NCBI GenBank assembly: GCA_963082875.1
Contig: OY720097.1
Coordinates: 15,384,501-15,448,500, forward strand
Length of the DNA: 64,000 nt
Direction: 5' to 3'
DNA from: Corella eumyota
Taxonomy: Eukaryota > Chordata > Ascidiacea > Phlebobranchia > Corellidae
Part shown: piece after piece, positions 21,830-33,758 of the stretch
How positions within the stretch are numbered: the first letter of the stretch is position 1
Layout of the letters: every line of letters begins with the position of its first letter
Program-made: the position numbers and the translations under genes
The notes under the pieces: generated by a model
The model's database searches: none
What the model saw: the letters and a program-made list of their open reading frames with translations, nothing else
What the model was told of the DNA's origin: nothing

Positions 21830-22758
21830 AACCACTGCAGTATAGAGTTTCCAAATAAAAATAAAAATTGGTATTCTCCTAATTTTAAGTTAAATCTATA
21901 ATACATGAATACAATGCGTTAAAGCAAATTAAGTCACAAAAAACAATAATTATTGCAAACGAGAAGCACTAAATACATAAGTAACAAATGAAACCCTAAA
22001 GTAAAACAAAAAGGTTAATTGTCAAAATACTTAAAAAATATTGCTCATTATTAACATTTCGCAATGAATAAAAAACTAAAATTAAAACGCAATATGATAG
22101 GCCTTTAAATTATTTTAGCCTAATACAAATGATTAATAAAATTTAACATTTAAAACAGAAAAACAAATATTTTCAAGATTGTTTGAGTTAAATTCATTTA
22201 TACAACAATGACAGTGAGTTTGTATTTTAGAATATTAAATATAAAAAACCAAGTATAGAAAAGCAGTGATAACTATTGCAGTTTATAAATAAGGCCAGGT
22301 TTTTAAAAAAAGGGGTTCACACAACATTAAAAAAACTTTAAACAGTACATTTTATTATAAAACACTACTTAAAACTGAAAAAATACAAAATGCAAATGTT
22401 GAATTAAAACTATACATTAAATATTGTAAAAAGTAAGAATTTGCAGTTTATCTTATTGTTTTATAAAATTTAAGATATTTTATGAACTTTCTAATTTAAT
22501 TGGTAAGTTCAATATTAAAAAAATGAAAAATCTACTTTGTTGGTTTTAAAAGTAAACCATTACTACAAAATGTTAATAAATATTGAGATAAGATAAAAAA
22601 AATGTTGATCTTGTACTTAAGCACAATAGGTTAATTAATTATAAACCTAATGTAATCAACAACAAGTACAGTTCTGATTACTAAAAAAAACAGCTTTTGT
22701 TACCATACTTTAAGTCACCAAAATAAGGAAAAAATATTAATAATTTTTTAATATTAAA
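21830..22758. other. Intergenic, 3' side of JAK gene
   Basis: Very AT-rich, with no supported frame. It should hold the 3' UTR of the intronless JAK gene (minus strand) and the promoter of the small 107-residue gene. Confidence 0.45.
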
Positions 22759-25700
22759 TCATGGCAAAATAAGGCGATCAAACTCATCCCTTAGATTCTC
22801 AAAGCTGATTCTATTGCTCGGTTCATATTCCCAGCATCTTTTAATAAGATGATAGACCTCACCTGGGCATTCTCTTGGTTGCGGAAGCCTCATTCCATTT
22901 TTTAACATCTCATGAAAACGTGGCAAGTTGAACATACTGATCTCTCCTATGTCCTTGTAAGTAGGCCGCTTTCCGTAACTAAAAATTTCCCAAGCTGTGA
23001 TGCCAAACGACCAAATATCGGACTGAAAGTTAAACTGGCGGTGACCGTTACTACCGAGACATTCTGGGGCATACCATTGTGCCGGAAAATCTTCTGACTT
23101 TCCCCTGTAGTAATTCTTGTCTTCAGTTAGAAATCGAGAAAGCCCAAAATCAGAAATTTTTATGTAATAGGATGAATTGTAGTTGTCACAAGCAAGTAAT
23201 ATGTTGCGAGTTGCTAAGTCGCGATGGATCAGGCGATGTTCTTGCAAGGCAATCATTCCTTGGGCAATTTGCTTGGAAAATTTAAGTAAACGGTTATACA
23301 GGGAATTAAAAGAAATCCCTTTTTTGTTATTATCCATCAGGTAATGAGCAAGGGAACCAAATCTAAGATATTCCATTACAATTCTTAAAGAAGGTTCAGA
23401 CACTCCCATTAGCTTTACAACATTAGGATGGTCCAACCGGCGCATAGTTTCAATTTCATTAATTAAGTCACCGGTTTGGTGAGTGTTACTTATTGAACGA
23501 CGCAGTGATTTAACAGCAACCAATTCAGTGCGGCCGTTCTGATATCTGTCATATTGATACAGATCAACAACACCAAAATGCCCTTCACCTAATGGTCTAA
23601 GCAGGGTCAAGTTTTTGTCTTCAAATTTACGAACATCTGGAACGATGGCTTGGTTTGGAGGTGGATTACCATTTCTATTAATCAGTTTGACAGGTAAGAT
23701 ATAATCTCTAGTAAGCAACATCCCTAATTCTCGCAGAATCTCTTTAAAAGCTGGACGGGATGGCGGATAGGATTTCCAGCATTGGGTTAACAAATTGCTA
23801 AGACTTGTTGATAGAAGGATTTCCGGTATGGGAAAAACTTCTGCCTTTTGGTATCTTGCCTTCATATCTTCATCCTCAAAAATTTTAAACGCATTAATCT
23901 GCCTACAGTTGTTGGGTAAAATGCCTCCTGCACAGATTTCACAAACTGTTGTTGCGTAACTCCATTTATCTCCTGCCGAAGTGGGTGTTGAAGATGTTGG
24001 TTCACTATCAATGTAACAGAATTCATAACCTAGCCAAGGTACAGGTAAAATAGGTTGCACAACAGCATGAGCATTGCCATGTGATCTGCAAGTTTGAACT
24101 CCTGGATCACTTAATTTGACATGTGGTTGTGGCCTTGCCTGCCATAATAGAACATTTTTTCCTTGAATATTTCCATGAGCAAACTTTTTTTCTTCCAGGT
24201 AATTACAAGCATGAGCAAGCTGCCATAATACTGACAGGTACCAACTTCCATCTGTGATGACATCTACTTCAGGCTGAGTTTGACTTAAATACTTAGTTAT
24301 GGACCCTAATGGTACATGTTCTAACACAACAATTCTGCCCATCGTGCCCAGTTGCTGCACGATATGAAGATTTTTTGAACAGTTTAACATAGAAATTGAG
24401 GCTTGAAATGATTCGTCAATATGGTGTTTTTGACCAAGTTCGGATCGCTCTTGAATATCAACAGTTTGTTTTAAAACAACAAGTTGGTTAGGATTTTTTT
24501 TGTTAGCATGTAAAACAACAGTTGTAAACTTTCCATATCCAAGGTGCTCTTTAAAAGTGTAATCTCCTTGCATAAAATAGTTAATAGAATTAATAGAAGG
24601 AATAGGATCGCCAATTTCAGTTGACAAATTTTTATTGTCAATGCAACGACAAATAGTAAGGTTTGTTCTATGATTAATTACTGGTGGTAATAATCTTTCA
24701 ACTTGAAATGGAATGGATTGACCATAATATTCTCCCTCTGTACAGCACTGTTTAAGGGCATTAAGGTCATCGTGAATATGAGAATCTTCATCTCCAAATA
24801 TACCAAGCTTGCCTTCTTCATTTCTATCCAGTTTATAATTTCGGATTTCAATTTCTGGCTCGATTTCAGTTACTGCATTTAAAAAATATTCATCATACGA
24901 ATCTTGACTTTGTCTTAGCACGCAGTCGCCAACACACAACAGCTTTTTGTCTTGAGAATTAATGTAGTCCTCAACAAAAGAACAAAGAATAGGCCCATTG
25001 CACTTTAAGGAGAGTAGCTCAACCAGTTGAGGGGACACAACTTGTTTACACAAATAATGATGTGCATCAACTAAAAGTCTGTAATATCCATCTATACAAG
25101 AAGCTAAATTTTCTGCTTCTTCAACAGAGGAGAAAGTAAGACTAAGAACGTTTCCATCCAGTTTACTTATGGTGACAATCCACAAAACTTCTGTTCTATG
25201 CTTGTTTTTGACTTGCAAACTCATATCTGTAATTTCCATAAAGTCTCCCCACTTCTCCTCCGGCAATGAGGTCATCCTTGTCATAATCCCACAATCACCA
25301 CCAACACTAACCTCACATTTCCCTTCATTAGTTTCCAGTTCTGGCATCAACTTATACCTCTCAATATTGTTCACACCAATTACCAGCTCAAGGTTGCGAA
25401 GATATTTACCATGGAAATAAGCAATGTTGTAGGCTGAGGACAGCCAGGTTTCACAGACTGAAGCAAAATGCTGCAAATAATGATTAAATTTCATTTGAAC
25501 ACGAAAACGATTGCAAAAATTCATAGTTGATAGACCTCGTCTAGACTTGTGTGGCAACAATTTTTTAAAGTGAACCATATTTTTTATTTGATGCAAAGGT
25601 TGTTCATGTTCACGAGCTAGGCGAAGCATATCAAGAACTGCAACTCCCAAAGCAGCACCAGTCGCATCTGAAACTGAGGTTTTAATCTGTAATTTTCCTG

Positions 25701-26187
25701 ACAGGTAATCATCTCGCTGTTGATAAAGATAATATTCCAAAACCGTTTCATTCATAATGGGTTTAAGCTGACCATCATTGAATGTTGAGTATCGCTGTGC
25801 TTCACAGCGTTTGCCATCGATCTCACACTCACTTTGAAAGGTAAAACGAATCCGAAATTCCAAAGAGGCATCAGTTATTTGTGTTAGTAGTCTTCCATCA
25901 GTATCATCACTCTCATTAGAACGATCGCTGAAAAAGTCCAGTCTTGTTTGGGGCATAATCCAGTTGTCATTTTTGCTGTCCTTAATAGCAAACAAAGAAA
26001 AGTACAAGGGTGTAATTTTACATTTTTCCGCACATTTAAACAACAATTCATCAACTGTTGAATCATGTCGCTCAGTAAATGTTAAAATACTCCAATTTTT
26101 TAGCCGATGATTTAAATTTAAACCAGGTTGATTTTGATTTACAATATTTGGACTAAAAACTTTAACATACACATTTATGTCATCCAT
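22759..26187 (-). CDS. JAK: Janus kinase (JAK), intronless
   Basis: One uninterrupted frame of about 1142 residues from the ATG at 26187 (MDDINVYVKVF); an in-frame extension of three codons upstream has no ATG. Order of domains: FERM (~1-380, with WGDFMEITDMS and DAHHYLC), degenerate SH2 (~395-500, GDCVLRQSQDSYDEYF), JH2 pseudokinase (~545-830) and JH1 tyrosine kinase (~860-1140). JH2 shows the JAK signature HGNIQGKN in place of HRD and DPG in place of DFG. JH1 has GEGHFG, VAVKSL, HRDLATRN (~986), DFG and the paired activation-loop tyrosines in EDKNYYRGK (~1022), then WYAPEC. It should sit on cytokine-receptor tails and phosphorylate STATs. Length equals that of vertebrate JAKs. No intron interrupts 3.4 kb although neighbouring genes have many. 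Confidence 0.97.
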   Translation of the reverse strand: MDDINVYVKVFSPNIVNQNQPGLNLNHRLKNWSILTFTERHDSTVDELLFKCAEKCKITPLYFSLFAIKDSKNDNWIMPQTRLDFFSDRSNESDDTDGRLLTQITDASLEFRIRFTFQSECEIDGKRCEAQRYSTFNDGQLKPIMNETVLEYYLYQQRDDYLSGKLQIKTSVSDATGAALGVAVLDMLRLAREHEQPLHQIKNMVHFKKLLPHKSRRGLSTMNFCNRFRVQMKFNHYLQHFASVCETWLSSAYNIAYFHGKYLRNLELVIGVNNIERYKLMPELETNEGKCEVSVGGDCGIMTRMTSLPEEKWGDFMEITDMSLQVKNKHRTEVLWIVTISKLDGNVLSLTFSSVEEAENLASCIDGYYRLLVDAHHYLCKQVVSPQLVELLSLKCNGPILCSFVEDYINSQDKKLLCVGDCVLRQSQDSYDEYFLNAVTEIEPEIEIRNYKLDRNEEGKLGIFGDEDSHIHDDLNALKQCCTEGEYYGQSIPFQVERLLPPVINHRTNLTICRCIDNKNLSTEIGDPIPSINSINYFMQGDYTFKEHLGYGKFTTVVLHANKKNPNQLVVLKQTVDIQERSELGQKHHIDESFQASISMLNCSKNLHIVQQLGTMGRIVVLEHVPLGSITKYLSQTQPEVDVITDGSWYLSVLWQLAHACNYLEEKKFAHGNIQGKNVLLWQARPQPHVKLSDPGVQTCRSHGNAHAVVQPILPVPWLGYEFCYIDSEPTSSTPTSAGDKWSYATTVCEICAGGILPNNCRQINAFKIFEDEDMKARYQKAEVFPIPEILLSTSLSNLLTQCWKSYPPSRPAFKEILRELGMLLTRDYILPVKLINRNGNPPPNQAIVPDVRKFEDKNLTLLRPLGEGHFGVVDLYQYDRYQNGRTELVAVKSLRRSISNTHQTGDLINEIETMRRLDHPNVVKLMGVSEPSLRIVMEYLRFGSLAHYLMDNNKKGISFNSLYNRLLKFSKQIAQGMIALQEHRLIHRDLATRNILLACDNYNSSYYIKISDFGLSRFLTEDKNYYRGKSEDFPAQWYAPECLGSNGHRQFNFQSDIWSFGITAWEIFSYGKRPTYKDIGEISMFNLPRFHEMLKNGMRLPQPRECPGEVYHLIKRCWEYEPSNRISFENLRDEFDRLILP

Positions 26188-27283
26188 TTTATACACATTT
26201 ATTCAATAACTACTCTCAGGCTCTAAATAGAAATATATACATAACATACTAAGCTTAGATAATAAAATTGTTTATAAGTCACAATTTGGAGCTCTATTAG
26301 TGATTAGCGTCGACCGCTAGGTTTAAAGGGGTAGTTTAAATGTTTCTACAGCAATGAAAACAATTTTACGCACCAAAAAGGCGTTTATTAATTTATGAAT
26401 TAGTTTTTAACCTATAAAAACCGACCCAAATTCTAAAGTTAGCGAGCAAAGATATACAAACACGGTAAATCAACCCTGACTAACTTTTCACACTTCGGTC
26501 ATATCCCTTGTTTTACGCTAAACTCCTATTTATTTGTATGCCCGTGTAAGGGATAAGGTAAAAAATGTTTTAAATAGGGTTTAAGGGTGTAACTTTTAGA
26601 CTGGAAATGTTGGGGAATATTTTAAAAATTTAAACCTTTGCCAAACTCTACTCGTCTTTTTTGCAAAACAAAAACACAAATAACAATTCACACAACCACA
26701 GGGTTGCCCAATTTTTACTACAAAATTTAAAAAAAAAATTTTTTCTATTATTAGATTATATTTAAATATATTAAAATAAAACGTTTTTCTTATGGTACAA
26801 AATATATACAAGGTTTGATACAACTATTTAAAAAAATGATAAATACGTTATATTTTTTAAATATTTTTGCTCTCCCCTTTATACCTTAGCTAACTTTTTA
26901 AATAAAAAACTACTAAACCTACTTGTAAAAAAATCAGAAACCTTTTTATTCACTTTATTCAAAAATACAAAAAAGACATAATAAATAAAATACTATTAAA
27001 CAAAAAAGCACAAAATTGTATGAAATCTTGTAGTACCAATAATAAAATTTAAACACATTTCACATTGTGTCGTTATATTTTGGAGACATTAGATTAATGT
27101 TTTTCGCGTTTTTTAGCCTTTGTACTCTTAAACCAACGTATTGTAGTAAAACTTAAAAATTGTGTTTACTTTAAACAATAAGGCAAACATTGAATGACGG
27201 AAGTAGGTATGAGAAAATAAAGCTGGAAGCCACTCTAAGTAGTCTGACAGTGTTTTGTGTACTAAGTATGTTATTTATTAACG
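26188..27283. other. Intergenic upstream of JAK
   Basis: Contains the presumed JAK promoter on the minus strand and the 3' UTR of the small membrane protein gene. The stretch 26280-26560 is somewhat less AT-rich. No supported exon. Confidence 0.45.
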
Positions 27284-27757
27284 TTAAGGTAAGTTTTCAC
27301 AGTCTTCATTTTCATCTGTTGGCACACATGTGTATTGACCAGATTCACTTGAATAAATCCTTGGAATAATACACCTAAAATAAATTAAAAAACTTTTTGT
27401 TTAAGTTAAATCTATTACAACTATCAAATTTTTTGGTAGCCAAAATAACAATTCATGAAAGAATATAAATTTAACTTTTACGTGTTTAGTATTAGCGAAA
27501 CGTAAAAACAAACCAACATTGTTAAAATCTGAATAACAGCCTCCTCGGAAAAACCCAATTAAGTTAGGAAATTAAGATTAATCTTACCTTACTATTACTT
27601 CATAGACAAAAAACACAAAAAAGGCTACAATAGTAACAGTTATTGGAAGCCAAAACTGCAATTGAATATCATTTTCAGTCCAAAGCATATCAGAACTAGA
27701 TTCCGTTGCACCCGTCATTTTAATCTCTTCGGTCACAGTATTCACCTTTGTTAACAT
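27284..27757 (-). CDS. Small single-pass membrane protein (86 aa)
   Basis: Two exons, 27757-27588 and 27374-27284, joined by a GTAAGA donor and a tttAG acceptor in phase, give 86 residues. Residues ~1-35 are polar and Ser/Thr/Glu-rich (MLTKVNTVTEEIKMTGATES), followed by a single hydrophobic span (FWLPITVTIVAFFVFFVYEV) at ~35-54 and then RCIIPRIYSSES and a short acidic tail with three Cys in total after the span. No signal peptide precedes the span, so it is either a type III or a tail-out protein. A shorter start at the second Met (residue 14) is possible. I do not recognise it; it may be a tunicate-specific small integral membrane protein. Confidence 0.6.
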
Positions 27758-30406
27758 AATTACGATTACTTAATTAACCTGGACACTTCGGAAACTGATA
27801 CATAAAGTAAAATAATTTAATGATTTATGTCACACTTATTATAACTACTGTGCTGTTTAATTATCGTCTTTTTACATCGTAAGTTTTTTTAATTTAAAAA
27901 CTTTTTTAACAATTTGTCTGAGCCGCAAACAGCGTTATCTATAATGCCCAGAAAAGAGTTTTCATTAATATCCAGTCGGTACTTATCCAACTGAGTTATT
28001 TATACTTCCTCTTTAACAGCTTTTCTGTAATACGTGACTCGGCTTCATAGAACAAACTGTGGCAAACTTTGTGGTAATAGTCACGGTCTTATCGCTATAA
28101 ATATAATTAGATGACGCGCCATATATTGTCTTACTTAAACACAACCCGTTTTATAAGAACAGCCATACAAAAAACATAAAACAATCATATTGTTTTGCAA
28201 ATACCCAAAAAATACTAATTGAGAAAAAATACATGACCAAGAATATTAAAAATGCCCATTATTAGAAAATAGCTGATTAAGACAAAACTCATATGTGTTT
28301 TCAATAACTTTCTTTCTAATAAAAGAAACGCAAAACACTTTTTTTTAACATAACTATTTAATCACATAAAAAAATTTCAGTTGTGGGTTTGTCTACGCCA
28401 AATTGTTAAGATGTCGTAAAAGGAGACGATTTTAAGAATATACTCGTTAAAAATAATCGTGTACAAAACTAAAAAAAAGCTGTCACATCTATTTATGCAT
28501 TTGTATCGAAAAACAAGATTTATCTTATTACCTTGGAGTTAAATTTTCTTATTTATATAGTTCAGAGGTCTAATGGGGGCGTGTTTTTTATTAAAAGAAT
28601 CTGTTATCGCCAACGTTAGAAACGAATTTCGTGGCATTGGTGCCATAAAAATAATCTGACATAATCAAACTTAAGAAATTTAATTTTTTAAGGTTTTATC
28701 GTTCATGTTATTTAATTTAAACTAATTAAACGAATTTTGTATAAAAATAAAATTGTCCAATTTAAAATGTTTATTGGCGAGATTAACCCACATTTTAATT
28801 CAAGTGTCAAAGTCACGTTTTAAACAAGCGTAAAGTCTATAAAGACGTAACGGTGGAAACACATTTTACTGGCACTACTTTAGATGTCTATTAAAAGGCC
28901 TGTAGGCTTGAAGTTATAATGACATAATTTACTTGGCGTTTATTAAACAACGGTAGTAACTATTGAGATAGTTGCAAAAACTGAATGTCGTTCACGGAAT
29001 GTGCATAGTTTTATATCAAACAATAAAATTAACGTAGTGGGTATTTGCAAATCGGGCTACAATTAAACTATATGACTATGTTATAAGGCTACAATACTGA
29101 CAAGGTCAAAATGTAATTTACTGTTCTATTTTTTAGTTGCTAAAAACGTCTTATAGTTATTGTATGGGAAATGTGATCATTGATTAGAATTACAGGTCAA
29201 CCGCTATGTGTTTGTATACTAATTGCCGGTTGCAAAAGCTAATATAAAATAAATAATGCTGTTGTATGATTAGTTTGTTTTTAAATGAGTACAGGTTAGA
29301 CGAGTATGTCTCTATCGTAAACAACTTACTAAGAAACTTGCTGTCATTTTTTGTTAACAATATACCTGCGGAAAAGGGAATGAAAACTTTTTGCTGTCAT
29401 CGATGCGTAAAAGTACTACACATAAACTGTGTGCACTAAACCGAAAAAAAATGTCATAGTCGAAAATAAATACCAAGGTCAATGTTTTGACGTCAATAAC
29501 AGTTCAAGGTACAATACAGAAGATCGACTAAACAGTAAGAATCAGTTTTAAGTTTTATATTCCATCTACTAAATTCGTATTGTCATATGAAGCGTAAATA
29601 AATATTACATTTATTAAAAATCACAGTAAATAGATTCAATTCGTTAATATTTAATTTTTTATAGCTAACATATAGTTACATATAGTCTCGCTAGGCTTTT
29701 CATTTAGTTATAAAAATCGAAATCAAGTTGCTGGAATTTTGGTCACAACCACCATTTTTACAAATAAGTTTATATATATTTTTAGTTACGATTAATAACA
29801 AAAGGTAAAATGAATAGAAACAAGTTTTAAAATGAGAAACTGTTAGGTTTGAAGGCCTTATGTTGTTGCTAATACGTTCGCCAGGACCCAAGTATAATTT
29901 AAAAATCATACCAACCTAGAAATGACAGAACTGGGACACCACATCAAGCAGTTTTAAGCATAATCGTGTCTTGTTTTGTTACTAGACTTCGAGGTTTACA
30001 AGTAAATCAACACGGCATGACAGTTTTGTTAACCTTTTCAATAGGCGGTAAATTTAAAACTTCTAAAGAGTAAAAAAATAGTTAAATAAGTTATGTTTAG
30101 TAAGCAACATTAAGTTGACTATTTCAGGTTACCTAAACGGCACTATTGAACTTTTAATTACCCGCATTAAAAATACTATGTAACAATGCGTATAGTGTTG
30201 TAAAAATAACTGGATTTAAGCAAAAACAAACAAGCGAAAAAGAGCGGATTTGTCAGAAGGCAAAACCAAAACAAGCTGCCCTGCTTTCTTCACTGTAAAA
30301 CAGTTTTGCTAGAATTACTTTTCAGTTATTGGTGAGTTATAGTAAACATATATAACAAAATAACTGTGTTTAGAATTAGTTAAAAAGTTACCTAAAGTTT
30401 AATAAC
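27758..30406. other. Large intergenic interval
   Basis: 2.6 kb without any frame I can support. It lies between two genes transcribed away from each other (minus-strand membrane protein on the left, plus-strand gene at 30407), so it should carry both promoters and any distal elements. Confidence 0.45.
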
Positions 30407-32632
30407 ATGACACTTGGACCAGACAAAATTGTTGATTTGCTTAAAAAAAGCAATACAACTAAATCCGAGGAAAAACAACTTCTGGATTTTTGCAACGCAT
30501 TTTGGAATAACCAATCCATTGATTTGATATTGAATAGACTTAACCGACATGCTGTTAAAACCAAAGAAAAAGTTCGACTTCGAAAAGAAATTTTTAGTCC
30601 TACAGTGTATCTTATGACTCTTCAGCAGGCCAAAAAGTCAAAGTTAAATTTGGCCATTTTAGGCGAATGGACGCTGTGTAAAGTTGGTAACACGCAACAA
30701 CAGAACGTTTCCACCAATGCTACTGAAGCTGTCATTAGCAAAATGGAGCGCCAAGGCTTTACTTGCAGTATCTGGGCGAAATTTCCCTTGGATTTTACTA
30801 CAACACGATCTGTGTCCCAAACCGAGAATTCAATACAAGATAAAATCGGTTTTAAGGTCAGCAAAAAGTGGTGCATGGAAATGAAATTGCCCGAGCCTAC
30901 GCGTTGGTATCTGACACACAATCGGTTTATAAAGCAACTTATTTGTATGAAGACCAAATACGAAAATAATCATGTTTTGTGCACACAATTTTTAACCAAT
31001 AATAAAAAGTTTGTTCCGTTTCCAAAGTTCTTTAAAGAAAATAACATCCAAAAATTACCAAATTATGTAAATAAAGAAATGTTACAGTTTAAGGTTGTCA
31101 ACCCTGGTTCAGGTCTGAGTAAAAAGGTAAACCACAAACATTTTCCAAAGGTAAACAAACTGGGCGAACCTTTAAAACGATACAACAACAATCGAAGAAA
31201 CCGACGCAAAGAGGAACTGCAAGCTGCTCGTGCATTACCGAGAACAATTGCAAGCGTTGATAAAGTTACTGAAAAAGAAATCGCTAAGACATCATCTTCA
31301 TTTAAATCCAGTGTTATTGTACCACTAGGAGAGGCATCAAGGGAAAATATTGCCCGGTATGTACCTAACTCGACAATCATACCTCATTGTACCACGAACG
31401 CGACAACAACAACACATACTCTGTTGCCCAACATTTCAAGTTTAAGTAAACAAAGAAGGGTTTCCACAGACATTGATAAGACGACCACACCAATTACCAA
31501 TAGACTGGCTCGCACAATTCTTAAACCCCCGATCATAACATCAACGCCTAAAAGCGCTAACAAAGACCATAAGGTGGCGTACAACAATAACAAACCAGTT
31601 CAACTTGCGGGGGTTTCAAGCAGTAGCACATCCAAGTCGAATACATTGTCACAAAATATATGCTCCCGTAATAAAACAACAACAACAACTAATGTTTATC
31701 AAAGGTCAGTCAAAAAACGGTCGTTAAGCTTTGATATTTCTCAAAATTCTGTTAAAACTATTACCAACAAACCACTTGTGAAAGAACCGTTGAGTTATAG
31801 CAATATATGGGACACCGTAATTAAATCCAAACCTACTCCAAAAGAGCAACAGAGCCGTCGTTATTCCGAAGATTGTCGTATAAAAAGCATGCCCTCTAAT
31901 GGTGCACAAGATTCTGTCAGAGAAAAAAAGGTAACTGTGTCAAACAAAAAAGTTCCAAATAGCCCTTCAAGAATCGAAGTAAATAAAGAAAAAATTGTCG
32001 ATGACATTATAAAAAGACATCAACAATCTGGCGATCTTACAAAATACAATAAAAATTTTGATAAAAATAAAATCAAAACGGAAATAATACCCGAAGAGAT
32101 TGAACCAAATGATAGCCATGCAGGTGACCAACTTTTTACAACTGGTAGCTCGAGTAATCACAAGTCAGTTAAAAACGAAAATGTTTTAAAATTCGAACCA
32201 ACTACAAGTATAGATCACAGATTCTGCTATTCTCTTCCAAAAAATAATACAGAAGACAAGAAAGAAATAAAAATTGAAATAAAATCGGAATCACGAAACG
32301 ACGAATTTTCAAATCTGTCACCTACTTACAGTGATACACACAATGACCTCGAAATCGATCTTGATTACAGTGAAAATAACCTGAACCCTGAAGAGGTGAA
32401 TAATAACGAAGTAACAGATAAAAACAGCGATGACTGGGAATGCTTATCGGACGACGAAACGCTTATCGAAAAAATAACAGCCCCCCCTGCAAAACGCACG
32501 AAAGTTAGCCCCGACCGTGATAGTATGCTTGCTTCTGGGAATTCCCCGCCAATGACGTCACAAGAATTTCAATCCAATTACGCAAAGCGATTCCGGGAGT
32601 ACCAAAAAACAATGAAAACTACCAAGATTTGA
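30407..32632 (+). CDS. Unrecognised intronless protein, long paralogue (741 aa)
   Basis: A single open frame of 741 codons. Residues ~1-220 form a conserved globular domain, shared with the gene 1.1 kb downstream: FCNAFWNN, RLRKEIFSPTVYLMTL, EWTLCKVG, QGFTCSIW, FPLDFTTTR, LPEPTRWYLTH, KYENNHVLCTQFL. The next ~480 residues are a Ser/Thr/Asn/Lys-rich disordered tail with many basic stretches (NRRNRRKEELQ) and acidic patches (DDWECLSDDE), ending in a short conserved motif NYAKRFREYQK. There is no signal peptide or membrane segment. The basic tail suggests a nuclear or RNA-associated protein, but the family is not recognised. It and its neighbour are probably tandem duplicates of a lineage-specific gene. 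Confidence 0.85.
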   Translation: MTLGPDKIVDLLKKSNTTKSEEKQLLDFCNAFWNNQSIDLILNRLNRHAVKTKEKVRLRKEIFSPTVYLMTLQQAKKSKLNLAILGEWTLCKVGNTQQQNVSTNATEAVISKMERQGFTCSIWAKFPLDFTTTRSVSQTENSIQDKIGFKVSKKWCMEMKLPEPTRWYLTHNRFIKQLICMKTKYENNHVLCTQFLTNNKKFVPFPKFFKENNIQKLPNYVNKEMLQFKVVNPGSGLSKKVNHKHFPKVNKLGEPLKRYNNNRRNRRKEELQAARALPRTIASVDKVTEKEIAKTSSSFKSSVIVPLGEASRENIARYVPNSTIIPHCTTNATTTTHTLLPNISSLSKQRRVSTDIDKTTTPITNRLARTILKPPIITSTPKSANKDHKVAYNNNKPVQLAGVSSSSTSKSNTLSQNICSRNKTTTTTNVYQRSVKKRSLSFDISQNSVKTITNKPLVKEPLSYSNIWDTVIKSKPTPKEQQSRRYSEDCRIKSMPSNGAQDSVREKKVTVSNKKVPNSPSRIEVNKEKIVDDIIKRHQQSGDLTKYNKNFDKNKIKTEIIPEEIEPNDSHAGDQLFTTGSSSNHKSVKNENVLKFEPTTSIDHRFCYSLPKNNTEDKKEIKIEIKSESRNDEFSNLSPTYSDTHNDLEIDLDYSENNLNPEEVNNNEVTDKNSDDWECLSDDETLIEKITAPPAKRTKVSPDRDSMLASGNSPPMTSQEFQSNYAKRFREYQKTMKTTKI

Positions 32633-33758
32633 TTTTTGCAAACTAGTAAGATTTGTTTATTAAATTGCTTTCTTGTTTGGGCTGCAGCCCCTTTCTTTTA
32701 CTGCTAGATTCATTTTAGTTCTTTTTTTCTTTTGTTTAATCAAAAAAAGTTCTTTGTTCAATAAAAAAAACTTAATTATTAAAAAATGTCTATTTAAAAT
32801 TAAAATAAGAAGGCAAAAAAGGCCTATTTTAAATAACTCAAACATGTATACCGGAAGATCGCGTGTTTTCCTAAATAAAGTCACGTATTTCCTCGCTTAT
32901 GGTAACATTTGGTCGCGCGTTATCTTCCAAAATTTGAAAAAATAAAATCGCGCTTAAATTCTGAGGAAATTGCGCAACCTTCGTGAAACGTATTTCCTGT
33001 ATTGGGAGAGGAAATGTATGTATATATAGTCTCACTATTGCACGAAATTTTCCAGTACGGCCTCGAAGATCGGAAAGTTTGTTACAGAGAGGTGAGCATT
33101 ATCAAACCTTATTTGCAAAATATAAATGTTTTAAAGAAAATGTTGAGTGCATTAAGTTGTTTCCAGGAATGGATAAAAGATTAAATCTTTAAGATTTGAA
33201 TCTCTTACTACATTCAGAAAACTGGTTGCATAGAATATTTAACTTTGTTATTTATGCAGTGTAGTTTATCATACACATATAGCAAATTTGGTGTAAAAAT
33301 TTCAACTCAATAATATACAAAATTCAAAATTTAAGAAAGTATTCTAAAAATTTTCTAGAATCGCTCAGTTATTCTATTTTAATAACTTCCTAGTTGTTTT
33401 CACTACTTTTACAAAACAAATAAAAAGATTTAAAGCCTATTAATGTTTCAAAATAAAGATATATGAAACTCCATATAGGCCTAACTAACAGCGATTTCCG
33501 CTCTTCTTTATCATTTGTGTAACATGAGTTTATAAGAATTGAACTCACATACACCACCAAATCTAATATATTCCCACGCATGTTGCTTACCACTAGAGTG
33601 CAATAAAAAACAATAGGAGTTTAACTGACTATAATTTCTTTAGCCTCATAAAACACTTTTAAACACCACTTTTACTAGATAACACTGCCAGTGCAACAAC
33701 AGTATACATTGGTGAAACAATTATTTTTACTTAGTTTTAGTTAAAGAAATTCGCAACC
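32633..33758. other. Spacer between the two paralogues
   Basis: Contains the 3' UTR of the long paralogue and the promoter of the short one. Several short frames exist here but none shows homology to the paralogues or splice support. No obvious sign of a mobile element. Confidence 0.45.

Noticed and set aside
27758-30406. Search for mobile elements, CRISPR-like arrays or RNA genes in the longest empty interval
   Set aside because: No terminal repeats, transposase or reverse-transcriptase frames, regular spacer arrays or tRNA/rRNA signatures were seen here or elsewhere in the window.
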